DNA from: Artemisia argyi
Lineage: Eukaryota; Streptophyta; Magnoliopsida; Asterales; Asteraceae
Length of the DNA stretch: 64,000 nt
Assembly (NCBI GenBank): GCA_030686995.1
Contig: CM060709.1
Coordinates: forward strand, 307,601,857-307,665,856
Reading direction: 5' to 3'
Shown here: piece by piece, positions 25,344-35,844 of the stretch
Position numbering within the stretch: position 1 is the first letter of the stretch
Layout of the letters: the number at the start of each line of letters is the position of its first letter
Program-made: the position numbers and the translations under genes
Notes under the pieces: generated by a model
What the model saw: the letters and a program-made list of their open reading frames with translations, nothing else
Told to the model about the DNA's origin: nothing
The model's database searches: none

Positions 25344-25697
25344 CTACCTAGGGCATAATTCTGATATAATCTCTTCAACTGCACCAGTATCATGATCATC
25401 GTCACTCACTAGCCATCCACGCTCTTCAAAATCATAACTCATTAGCCATCTCGCTTTCCCATTTTCACTTTGCCTTTTAATCCCTTGTATAGTGTTTGCT
25501 CGCATTTTCAATAAAAGGGCCGAGTTGTGATCAGTAAGCAGCATATCAACAACTTCCTCCATAGTTGGCCTGTTGTCTGGAGAATTGATGGTACAGAACA
25601 CCCCGATATCGACAAGTCTTTTCATCAAACTTGAATCGACATCCAACCTTGGATCAATTATGTTTGAATAAGTTCCTTCCTTCCACTCTGCTTCAAT
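25344..25697 (-). pseudogene. Kinase gene last exon
   Basis: Acceptor tttttgtag just above 25697; the frame runs IEAEWKEGTYSNIIDPRLD, the subdomain XI block PDNRPTMEEVVDML and an acidic tail to the stop at 25344-25346. It is about 117 codons and fully open. Confidence 0.85.
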
Positions 25698-25857
25698 CTA
25701 CAAAAATTTGACATGCATGTTACCAACTACTCTTATAACAATCTTGGATACACATATTCCATATTCTTTGGTAATTATATTTGAAGTATTATCGTTTGAT
25801 AATACAAAATATACATAAAAGCACAAGTCTGCCATGGTAGAATCTAATCATTCTTAC

Positions 25858-26009
25858 TTGTTGCTTAAAGGTCGTGAAAGGTCCTGCAGGAGCGTATAAA
25901 AATGGGTGTTCCCGCCCACTGATAGTTTCCAAAACCAATATACCAAAACTATAGACATCACACCTAATTGACACCCACAATGTTTGGTGATATTCTGGTG
26001 CAATGTATC
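25858..26009 (-). pseudogene. Kinase exon with activation segment end and subdomain IX, cut by G1
   Basis: Encodes IAPEYHQTLWVSIRCDVYSF through FKQQ and ends at a GTAAG donor (25857-25853). Its first seven bases (33739-33733, after acceptor tttgacag) are on the other side of G1, with gtatc duplicated. Codon phase with the previous exon is exact, giving TLGYIAPEY over the junction. Confidence 0.85.
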
Positions 26010-27417
26010 TGATGCGTGGGAATCGCACCTTGCTTTACCTCTCGAGGGATCTCGCGAGGCTTACAACCCCCACCAGGCAGTGTACCTGATCGTTGTAGTA
26101 TAGTATAGTGACAAGTACCGGGGGATTGATCGTTCAGCTTAGGAATAGTGTCGCTAGGATTAGAAAACCTAATTAATAGTTCTAGAGATGAAAGATGATT
26201 ATTTTTGTGTTTTTGTATTTTTATAAAAGCAAGTAAATCTCGGGTTTTGAAGGAGTGGGCGGAATTAGTTGCTATTCAACTAACCCAAAACTATTATATC
26301 ACTAAATTAAACTAATGAAAATGAAATTAAACTAATATTAAACTAAGGTTGTGAGCAGTATGTGGAGAAATTGTGTTTACTTAGACTTCATTACTCCCTA
26401 GATATCTTTTACATGTCAATTACTTGTTATACTTGTATGGATGACGGATTGTATTCCTTAATACCATTCGTGGGGTGGCATACATAACTCCCCAACTCTA
26501 TGAGCTCTTATCTTCTCCTACACCATGACCCAGCACAACTATAGGGATTGTAAACAGTGGCTCATGCATTAAATACAACCAATAAAGACCTAGTACGCCT
26601 CGGTTCATGTTTCTTAAGACGTTCAAGCATGTTACCATTGGAGATCTGCCAGTTTTCTTAAGCCTAACATATAATATCATTCATCCAAGAACAAGAATAG
26701 ACAAGTAATCAACACATAATCAACATCTAGGTTTCATTAGATCTAAGCAAACACAAAGAAAATCTAGCCTAGCATAGTAGAATTAAGATAAGAACAAAGG
26801 ATAAACAACCAACACATAGACATATTGATTGAATTAAGAGTATACTTATCTCAATTACAATGCAAGGTCTCAAGGGTTTGGAACCCTTGAAGAACCTGTA
26901 AAAGAGGCACCAAAATCGTCTTTAGGGTTTCACCAAAACTTCTCCTCTTTTAATGAAAAAACTAGAAAACTATATATAGGAAAATCGTCCTGACGGCGTT
27001 AAGAGTTAAATCTGACGCCGTCAACTCGCCGCCATAAACTTCCTCGGACACCCTAGATCCACTTGTGACGGCCTATGTGACGCCGTCACCACCTACGGTA
27101 AATAAATCTTGGCCACTTTGACGCCGTCATTTACTCATCTGACGCCGTCACCAGCTACGGTAAAATATTCATCATGTCTGACGCCGTCAAGACTCAAGTC
27201 GTGACGCCGTCACCTTGTATTTCCAGCTTGGATTTTTGGTACTTTGTCGTTTTCTTCACTTTATGCTCCAAAAACGTCCAAAATAGCCTCTTTTCCAGAA
27301 TTCACTCTCCAAACACCTAAAATCACAAAAGGAACGATTTAGGGCAATATTTGATCAAATAAAGTCGGATTCGGGCTTAAATTACCCCCTAAAAACGGAT
27401 CATTTTTCGCCTCATCA
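26010..27417 (-). repeat. G1 3' LTR
   Basis: 1408 bp from tgatgcgtgg to cgcctcatca, 3' LTR because the element is on the minus strand. The palindrome array lies at 26991-27212 next to TATATATA at about 26971-26978. Confidence 0.95.
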
Positions 27418-28023
27418 TATACCCTTACACTTGAGATTTGCTTGTCCTCAAGCAAATGAGCTTTTATTCTACTCAAAAGACAAGTTAGGGGTCATTTAAC
27501 ACTAATATAAAAGTAATTACAACAAATAATCGTTCCACTAAAGACCAATAGACAAGCACGGAAGTCATATACAAGCACCTCACAAATAGTGTTTAGATAC
27601 TCACATCTCTCGGGTGTAATAAAGTAATATAACATTATGGAAATGGAAGATATCTCTCACTACCTGTCATAGCAAAATAGATTACCATAGGCTTGGGAAA
27701 GGATCAAACCTCCACCACATGGCGTAAGCACCTAGGATAAACTATCAAAGAGGTCTTTTTTAAAGGGTTATAACGTTAGGTGTAGGGATATGAATTACAC
27801 GGTTTTGTTGGATAAAGGGAATTTTACTGGTGGCGAGTTAACAATCTTAGTAAATTACATGTACAAGATGGCGTTGCTAAGCCAAGACTAGACTCGACTT
27901 AAGCTAATAAATGAAAAATAACAAAAACATAAAATGAACATAGAACGAAAACGGGATGGTAGTCCGTATGTTTTTTCTTTCTTTTTCTTTTTCCATTTTT
28001 TTTGTCTTTTTCTTGATTTTTTC

Positions 28024-28064
<41 letters not shown>

Positions 28065-29915
28065 TACACTCTTACCCTACCATCCAAAATAATACATCAT
28101 AGGGGTTTGAGCAATCCCCTTACACTTGAATCTTTACATACTTTACATTAAACTAATCTAATGACTCGAATTAAGAAAATCAAAACACTTGGAGCACTTT
28201 TAAGATTAACGTACATATGGGGGTAATAATATGATGTTCTTCCCCATTACTCCATAAAATAAGTACTTACCCATGAGTCCCAATCGTCCCAAAACAATAT
28301 GTACAAGGATATGACTCGACTTAGCAACCATGTAATCAATTAGAAAGTTAACTTAGGGTTTAACAAATAACAATAATGCACTAAAAATGAGCGCATACAC
28401 GGAAGGCTAAGGCGATTTGGGTGTACATTTAAGTGGGGTGTAACAAATTCTTCCTTTAAGTAAAATGCTTAAAGTTAGAAACGAAAAGATAGGCTCGGAG
28501 GGGTGTACTAGGGGTTTCGTGTACTAAAAATGAGTACAACGCAAAGGGTGTGGGAAAAATTAGTTGACTTAACTAGCCAAGTAATATGACTTAAATGGTC
28601 AAGTAATTACAATACGGGTTTAACACAAGGGTGATCCTAATGCCTCTTATCATGTAGTAAATCCTACCATACGAATGTAGTCTCACTAGCGGTCTCGGGA
28701 TGCATCACTAACACAAGTTCTAGAATCTAAATGCTACCGGTACACTCATAAGCACCAATAATAAATGCTTTTCCTATCAAATCTAAAGGCGAACCTCACA
28801 TCTTTGGGTGGAAAATTTTTCTGAATATACGGTTATGTGCTAGTCATACAACCTCCTGTCCATGAGACGCTTGCTATGGCTAAAGTTTCACTCCTAAATG
28901 TTGTAAAAAATTTTAAATTTGGCGCTAAAATTACACTAACAAGTATTTCTCATAGTTTTATTACACATCTACTATTAAACAAAACAAACTCAAGCGAAAG
29001 TGCATATGTAAGGTATCATCTTTTTACCCTCCCCTTACACTTAAGATGAACATTGTCCCCAATGTTCAAGTAAAGAATGTAAAAGTGAAAAAGTAAAGAG
29101 AATGAAATCAAATACTCCCCTGATTCGCTCGGTATGGATTTTAGGTTGGCCAGGTTAAATCTTCCTCCAAGAAAATGAACCATCAAAGCTTCCCATCCAG
29201 AATATAAATCATCTTCTTGTCTTAAATAACCTGTAGATCCTGACAAAAGTAGACAAGGCAACCTCGCGTAAAATCGGCGGCATCCTATATAAGTTACTAA
29301 ATCCTAGAAAACAAAGTAAGATATAATGCTTGTGGAATGAAGTTTGCAGATTTCCTGGAGATTATAAAACTTAATAAATCACAAAAACCATAAGACTCCG
29401 TTAGAAAAACAAAACTGGTAAAATTTCCAGATTTTTGACTCCTGACGCCGTCAAGAGCAATTGCCTGACGCCGTCAGAATGGACCTGCAGAAATCTTTAT
29501 GTTAAGTTTCCGGAAAATTTCTGGAAAAATCTTGTCCTACTTCCTGGAAAATCCTGCAAAACTTCATTATGACTCAATACAAGCATTTGACTCTAACAAT
29601 TACGAATATACATGTTCATTAAATATTGTGGAGAATCATGATCGGTTTGTTTCTTAAAAACATATTTGGGGTTTCCCCTTACACTTATCTTTTGCAAAAA
29701 TACCTTTAGGTTGAAGTTAAGACTAGGCCAAACAACATAATAAAGTATTTCCACATTCTAATTGAGAAACATGATCAACCAACAATAAAAATAAAACATG
29801 CATACGGAAGCAAATAACAATCAAACAATTAAAATCACACAAAACATGGGTTGCCTCCCAAGAAGCGCTTTTCTTTATTTACGAGTCTTGTAGCTAGACT
29901 CAAAGTCGTGGGTTA
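27418..29915 (-). other. G1 3' noncoding region
   Basis: Nearly identical to A1 1-2475, including the long T run (about 28024-28060, longer than in A1) and two exact TGACGCCGTCA palindromes at 29443-29453 and 29466-29476. No coding sequence is convincing on either strand. Confidence 0.8.
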
Positions 29916-32153
29916 CTACGTGATTTCATCATTGGTTCCACTATCTAGGTCATCTTCTAAACCGGTTTTGTATTCTGGACCTAGTTGCAAGCATTCTTTG
30001 TAGAAACCTAGCATCCTATTTCTAACATATTCTACTCCCCTACGTCTATCCTCCTCATTCCTATAATAAGCTGCTTGCTTATGTTCCTTTTCGAAATTAG
30101 AGAGAAGGCGGTATTGTTCGATCTTGTAGGGCATTTGATAAGTGACCTCATCATTATCTTTCTTGAATCTAACTATCCCTAAAGTCGGATCATAACTCAT
30201 CCTAGTGGCCTCAACAAAGGGTTTCCCGAATATTATTTGGCTTAGGTCAGCATCAATTACCGGACGAGTGTCTTCCACTATCATAAAATCAATCTCATAG
30301 GTGAGATTCCCTATGATGACATGCAATCCCTTCACTCTCCCCGCAAAATTACTTATCAGATTCTTACCGGGCATCAACCTAAAATTGAGTTGCTTCTTCA
30401 TCACCCAATTATAATAAGTCCTAGTCATGATGTTTACGGGTGATCTAAGGTCGATGTAAGCTTTCCATATATGCATGTGCCCTATATTACATGGAATGTT
30501 AATGTTGGAGGGGTCTCCCATTTTGATCAGGGGGTTGCCAAAGATATATGTTTTCTCGGGACTATCGAATAAATCCTTATGGTATTCCCGTTCCTCCTCG
30601 GTTCGCAACTTATCAAAATATTTTTCCATAGGTTCTATCTCCTCCAATTTCTCATCCTTTTTAACCTCAACTTCCCTACTCTCATCCTTACTATTGGCTT
30701 CTACCTTAGCTTCATCCTTGTCACTTTCCTCTATCTCTCTATCTATTGGCTTAATGGTGACAACATTGACAAAGTGGACATGTTTGGATGATGAGGGGTC
30801 CTTAACTTGAATTCCACTATTGGTGTCTCTAGTGTCCTTCCTAGGTGTGGCTAATGTTTGGTTGTTGAGGGCTTTCAACAAGTTGTCGATTTTGTTGGTC
30901 ATCTCCGTTTGTTGTTGGTTGAATTCGTTTTCGAGCCTAACTATGCGGGCTTCTTGAGATGCCATAAATTTCGACATCAATCCTTCAAGATTGTTGGTAC
31001 TACCATAGTTGTTAGAAGGATTGTTGATGAAGGTACGGTTGGATGGTGGACCGTTTGATTGGTAACGATTAGGTGGGTTGGAAGAATTGGGTTGATTTTG
31101 TTTCCACCTAAGGTTTGGGTGATTTTTCCATGAGGGGTTGTATGAATCACCGTATGTGTTCGGCTCGGGCTTGAAAGTGTACCACTTATCTCCCGCTTCG
31201 TCGGTACGCGTGGATGCGTAGTCCGCAAAAGCTGTTCCGGGGAGTTCCATACAATCACGAGTGTCATGGGGACCACTACATAATTCGCATGAAGAAGTGA
31301 TTTTGTTCACTTGACTTGAATGCTTCGGAGCTTCGTAAGATTTCATGAGAAACTTGACTTGGTCCTCAAGTTCCATGATCCTACGGTCGGGAGTGCTTGA
31401 ATTGTTTGAAGGCAAAGATATTGCCTTGACCGTTTTGTTCAAATCACGGGGATCATTCCAACTTTCGTTGTCATAGAGAGCAAGATCTTCTATGAGTTCC
31501 CATGATTGTTCCGCACTAAGATCACGTAGCTTACCACCGGCCGATTGGTCAATGGTTCGCCTTGTGGGGATATCGATATGGTCATAGAAAATTTGGACTT
31601 GGAGCCAAAGATCTATGCCATGATGAGGGACTTTTTGGAGTAAGTCCTTGAAACGAGTCCATGCTTCATAAAGAGATTCATTTTGACGTTGTTGAAACAT
31701 CAAGATGTCATTCCTAAGCTTAGTAGTTCTCCCCGGTGGGAAAAATTGAGCAAGGAAACGAGTGGTGAGATCATCCCATGTGGTGATGGATCCCGCGGGT
31801 AAACGCTCAAGCCATTGACTAGCTTGATCCCGTAGAGAGAATTGGAATAGGCGTAAACGGGTAGTCTCTCTAGTTTCAACACCTAGGTCTATGGAATCTA
31901 CGATTTTGAGGAAGTCCTTAAGGTGTTGGTTTGGATCTTCGGAACGAAGTCCATGGAATGCACATCCGCTTTGCACCAACCGGATGGTGTCGGATCGCAA
32001 GGGGGTCACATTGGCTCCGGTGAGCTCAATGGTGTTTCGGTAGCCTTGGTGGCTAGGTCGGGAATATTCTCCTAAGGTTCGGGGCCTAAGGGGTTCTAAT
32101 GGTGGGTTTTGTTGTGGTGGGATGATGGGTTCAAAGATGTTACCACCTTCCAT
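29916..32153 (-). CDS. G1 gag polyprotein with degenerate protease-like domain
   Basis: An uninterrupted 745-codon minus-strand ORF from ATG 32153. The retrotransposon gag core is at about residues 70-230 (NQHLKDFLKIVDSIDLG, WLERLPAGSITTWDDLTTRF, WTRFKDLLQKVPHHGIDLW), a zinc knuckle CELCSGPHDTRDC near 288, an Asn/Pro-rich spacer, a coiled coil (EARIVRLENEFNQQQTEM) and a Lys/Glu-rich segment. From about 560 there is a retropepsin-like fold segment with IDLRSPVNIM in place of DLGASINLM, so the active-site glycine is Arg and catalysis is unlikely, followed by IIFGKPFVEATRM. The last residues DEIT and the stop match the end of A1 integrase. An ORF this long with no break in an element about 0.7 percent diverged between LTRs suggests recent function as a particle protein. 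Confidence 0.9.
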   Translation of the reverse strand: MEGGNIFEPIIPPQQNPPLEPLRPRTLGEYSRPSHQGYRNTIELTGANVTPLRSDTIRLVQSGCAFHGLRSEDPNQHLKDFLKIVDSIDLGVETRETTRLRLFQFSLRDQASQWLERLPAGSITTWDDLTTRFLAQFFPPGRTTKLRNDILMFQQRQNESLYEAWTRFKDLLQKVPHHGIDLWLQVQIFYDHIDIPTRRTIDQSAGGKLRDLSAEQSWELIEDLALYDNESWNDPRDLNKTVKAISLPSNNSSTPDRRIMELEDQVKFLMKSYEAPKHSSQVNKITSSCELCSGPHDTRDCMELPGTAFADYASTRTDEAGDKWYTFKPEPNTYGDSYNPSWKNHPNLRWKQNQPNSSNPPNRYQSNGPPSNRTFINNPSNNYGSTNNLEGLMSKFMASQEARIVRLENEFNQQQTEMTNKIDNLLKALNNQTLATPRKDTRDTNSGIQVKDPSSSKHVHFVNVVTIKPIDREIEESDKDEAKVEANSKDESREVEVKKDEKLEEIEPMEKYFDKLRTEEEREYHKDLFDSPEKTYIFGNPLIKMGDPSNINIPCNIGHMHIWKAYIDLRSPVNIMTRTYYNWVMKKQLNFRLMPGKNLISNFAGRVKGLHVIIGNLTYEIDFMIVEDTRPVIDADLSQIIFGKPFVEATRMSYDPTLGIVRFKKDNDEVTYQMPYKIEQYRLLSNFEKEHKQAAYYRNEEDRRRGVEYVRNRMLGFYKECLQLGPEYKTGLEDDLDSGTNDEIT

Positions 32154-32300
32154 GATGTTGGATGGTAAAGAGTTACGAACAAAGGCACGAAGAAATAAGA
32201 TAGACTAAAGAAGACCTAAAAATAAAAATAAAATCTTACTAGAAAGGAATCTAGCAAGTAGACCTAATAAAAAGAAATCCTAACCTAGACAATAACTATT

Positions 32301-32318
32301 CCCCAGGCTGCGGCGCCA
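32301..32318 (-). other. G1 tRNA primer-binding site
   Basis: Element strand TGGCGCCGCAGCCTGGGG, same position and one base different from the A1 site; tRNA-Asp-like. Confidence 0.8.
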
Positions 32319-32324
32319 AAAACT

Positions 32325-33732
32325 TGATGCGTGGGAATCGCACCTTGCTTTACCTCTCGAGGGATCTCGCGAGGCTTACAACCCCCACCAGGCAGTGTAC
32401 CTGATCGTTGTAGTATAGTATAGTGACAAGTACCGGGGGATTGATCGTTCAGCTTAGGAATAGTGTCGCTAGGATTAGAAAACCTAATTAATAGTTCTAG
32501 AGATGAAAGATGATTATTTTTGTGTTTTTGTATTTTTATAAAAGCAAGTAAATCTCGGGTTTTGAAGGAGTGGGTGGAATTAGTTGCTATTCAACTAACC
32601 CAAAACTATTATATCACTAAATTAAACTAATGAAAATGAAATTAAACTAATATTAAACTAAGGTTGTGAGCAGTATGTGGAGAAATTGTGTTTACTTAGA
32701 CTTCATTACTCCCTAGATATCTTTTACATGCCAATTACTTGTTATACTTGTATGGATGACGGATTGTATTCCTTAATACCATTCGTGGGGTGGCATACAT
32801 AACTCCCCAACTCTATGAGCTCTTATCTCCTCCTACACCATGACCCAGCACAACTATAGGGATTGTAAACAGTGGCTCATGCATTAAATACAACCAATAA
32901 AGACCTAGTACGCCTCGGTTCATGTTTCTTAAGACGTTCAAGCATGTTACCATTGGAGATCTGCTAGTTTTCTTAAGCCTAACATATAATATCATTCATC
33001 CAAGAACAAGAATAGACAAGTAATCAACACATAATCAACATCTAGGTTTCATTAGATCTAAGCAAACACAAAGAAAATCTAGCCTAGCATAGTAGAATTA
33101 AGATAAGAACAAAGGATAAACAACCAACACATAGACATATTGATTGAATTAAGAGTATACTTATCTCAATTACAATGCAAGGTCTCAAGGGTTTGGAACC
33201 CTTGAAGAACCTGTAAAAGAGGCACCAAAATCGTCTTTAGGGTTTCACCAAAACTTCTCCTCTTTTAATGAAAAAACTAGAAAACTATATATAGGAAAAT
33301 CGTCCTGACGGCGTCAAAAGTTAAATCTGACGCCGTCAACTCGCCGCCATAAACTTCCTCGGACGCCCTAGATCCACTTGTGACGGCCTATGTGACGCCG
33401 TCACCACCTACGGTAAATTAATCTTGGCCACTTTGACGCCGTCATTTACTCATCTGACGCCGTCACCAGCTACGGTAAAATATTCATCATGTCTGACGCC
33501 GTCAAGACTCAAGTCGTGACGCCGTCACCTTGTATTTCCAGCTTGGATTTTTGGTACTTTGTCGTTTTCTTCACTTTATGCTCCAAAAATGTCCAAAATA
33601 GCCTCTTTTCCAGAATTCACTCTCCAAACACCTAAAATCACAAAAGGAACGATTTAGGGCAATATTTGATCAAATAAAGTCGGATTCGGGCTTAAATGAC
33701 CCCCTAAAAACGGATCATTTTTCGCCTCATCA
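32325..33732 (-). repeat. G1 5' LTR
   Basis: 1408 bp. TATATATA at 33286-33293 with the palindrome array immediately upstream on the element strand (33306-33527), seven exact copies of TGACG(C/G)CGTCA. Confidence 0.95.
33306..33527 (-). promoter_or_regulatory. G1 U3 palindrome array
   Basis: Seven exact TGACGSCGTCA palindromes between 33306 and 33527, starting 13 bp from the TATA box. The equivalent array in the 3' LTR (26991-27212) has six exact copies because the TATA-proximal one is mutated (cgtta). Same arrangement as A1. Confidence 0.75.
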
Positions 33733-33739
33733 GTATCCC

Positions 33740-33949
33740 CTGTCAAATAAAAGTATTAGCCCTTATCAACAATCCAAGATATTATAATTATATGTTAAGT
33801 GCAAATATCACTAGATTACTTCTTTCCATTGCTTTTTTAAAGTTTAACATTGGAATTTTTTTTATGAAACCAAAATTTGTCAGGGACTTGATTAATAAAT
33901 GAGCACCAGACAAAAAATGAGAGTATTTAAAAGATGGCTATGTACTTAC
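33740..33949 (-). other. Kinase gene intron
   Basis: Donor GTAAGT at 33949-33944 and acceptor AG at 33741-33740 on the minus strand. AT-rich, no other features. Confidence 0.75.
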
Positions 33950-34184
33950 AGGGTCCCACAAACATAATTATCATCTTGAACGTAGTCAGTCTCGTTGATT
34001 AACTTTGATGTCCCAAAACATGACAGTTTGGGGCAATAACTTTCATCTAAGAGAATGTTTCCAGGTTTAACATCACAATGTATGATCCGAATGGGAGCCT
34101 GCTTGTGAAGGTAAACAAGTGCCCTAGCAATACCTAGTATTATTTTGTACCGTTTATTCCCGTCCAAAAGAGTACACATTGGAT
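33950..34184 (-). pseudogene. Kinase exon with catalytic loop
   Basis: Encodes DPMCTLLDGNKRYKIILG, IIHCDVKPGNILLDE and PKLSCFGTSKL, ending VCGT. The catalytic-loop Asp is kept, but the DFG Asp is Cys (codon TGT, two changes from an Asp codon). It lies between acceptor tttgtag and donor GTAAGT; phases match the neighbouring exons. Confidence 0.85.
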
Positions 34185-34340
34185 CTACAAACAAAGATCA
34201 CATAACACATGTTTGTTAGAATATAAATCAACTTTCATCATATTTAGATATAAGAAGGTTAGAAACAGTGATTGATTGCTCTTAAAATCTGTCACAAGTT
34301 CCCACGAGTTGCAATATGGTTTGAAAAAGAAAAGTCATAC

Positions 34341-34551
34341 CAAATATTAAGCGATTGAGTCTTGAATGATGTGCAAACTCATAGATGAGGAACACTTCTA
34401 ATCCTTTAATGCAATACCCAATCAACTTGACCACATTATCATGTTCAAGCTTTACAAGTATTGATGCTTCATGCATAAAGTGTTTAAAATCTCTTGCGGT
34501 AATGAGAGTCATTTTAGAAATTGCTATATCATGTCCATTTTGTAGCCTTCC
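34341..34551 (-). pseudogene. Kinase exon with N-lobe
   Basis: Starts in phase 0 after acceptor ttttcag: GRLQNGHDIAISKMTLI, then ARDFKHFMHEASILVKLEHD (alpha-C Glu present) and LIYEFAHHSRLNRLIF, ending at donor GTATGA. In the position of the invariant VAIK lysine there is Ser, with Lys one residue later. Confidence 0.85.
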
Positions 34552-34656
34552 CTGAAAAGAGAAACCAAGTTGGGAGTTTTAACAACTGAAAAACCATATG
34601 AAATGTGTCAATAGATAAATATATGACATGGATACCTTGTAAATGATGGGAAAATG

Positions 34657-35313
34657 TGTTGGTTGTTATTTGTAAACAGTTCCCAGATTAGGGTTAAGAT
34701 AATCAATAAAGGTACCGGATATTCACTTGAAATCGTGGTATCACTTTCCAATAGAAACTATTCGTCCCTATGCCCGGGTTACACGAATATCTCTATGGGA
34801 TAAGACCAAGTGATGGGTATTGAAGTGTTTAGGGTTTTTATGTTAATCGTGTTGTAAAAACGTCTTCCCATGCAGAATGATGTGACCTCTATTTATAATA
34901 GAGAATACTCAAAACCCTAGCCCATGGAATTATGTATAATTAACGGCCCATTAATTATATCATAATACTTTCCATAATAATAGGGATCAGTGGTTATCAG
35001 TGGAAACATTATCACTTGCAGTGGTAATGTTAACACTATCAGTGGAAACAATAACCCTTGCAGTGGTAACGTAAACACATCAGTGGAAACACTAGCAGTA
35101 GAATGCCAGCAGCAGAATCACACTGTCAGCAGGATCATACTGTCAGCAGAATCCTATCAGCAGGATCAGCTGTCAGCAGAATCTTATCAGCTGATTCAAT
35201 ACATAACCACTATTGAGTCAGGGGATTCAGTGACCAAATGGGTGTATACTCCATACCTCCAAACCCATTACCAGGTGTGAATTGATCCCTCAAGAGCACT
35301 AAATTTTCCAACA
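34657..35313 (-). repeat. C1 3' LTR
   Basis: Differs from the 5' LTR at about a dozen single bases plus a 33-bp deletion at about 34814 flanked by gatg. A TATA motif (minus TATAAAT) is at 34891-34897. Upstream in U3 are two groups of short repeats, cagtggaaac-like (about 34988-35090) and cagcagaatc-like (about 35098-35195). Confidence 0.95.
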
Positions 35314-35328
35314 ATCCTCCCCAAATTT
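35314..35328 (-). other. C1 polypurine tract
   Basis: Element strand AAATTTGGGGAGGAT directly before the LTR start, the usual copia-type GGGGAGGAT. Confidence 0.85.
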
Positions 35329-35844
35329 AGTTCTCTTCCTTTGCATGAAAAATCAAACACAAAAACAAAACAAGTGCATAAATGAAAATATCCTGAGGAT
35401 TGAATTTCCACATTAGTACATATACTTTCAAATATTCGAGAATCAGGGTGTTCTAAGAATTGAACCCTTCAACCCATTTGAATACCTGATGATAAATACA
35501 CACAAGTTTTCAAACACTAAAATACTCTTGACACTATACAAGCCGTGTGTCCATATCCAATTTATAAATGTTATAAAAGCTAAAAGTCCAAAGCTTCCTG
35601 AAGCGGCGAAACTTCAACATTTACATAGGTGGTTCATCTTTAATTCATGCTCCTGCTTAGCACTTTTTCAAAGAAAATTAACCATTAAGAAGTGAAGACT
35701 TCATCCTCCTTTCAGCAGGTAACAAGCACAACCTTGGGATGTTTGTGATACATGTGCTTCAGTCCACTAAATGATCAGCTTTCCACATTGAACTCAGCTT
35801 CCAAGTTTCCTTAGAAGGGAGTTGGGTATCCTTGCATTCAGTGA
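35329..35844 (-). other. C1 3' noncoding region
   Basis: About 515 bp between the pol stop and the polypurine tract. No coding or repeat features seen. Confidence 0.6.

Larger units (their letters stand above)
26010..33732 (-). mobile_element. G1: gag-only non-autonomous Athila-family element (TR-GAG type)
   Basis: Complete element: LTRs 26010-27417 and 32325-33732, both 1408 bp and differing at about ten sites by eye; perfect 5-bp duplications gtatc at 26005-26009 and 33733-33737. On the minus strand the order is 5' LTR, primer site, a single 745-codon gag ORF (29916-32153) and a 2.5-kb 3' noncoding region. There is no RT, RNase H or integrase. LTRs, leader and 3' region are near copies of A1, so an A1-like element likely supplied enzymes in trans. 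The insertion interrupts a kinase exon. Confidence 0.95.
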
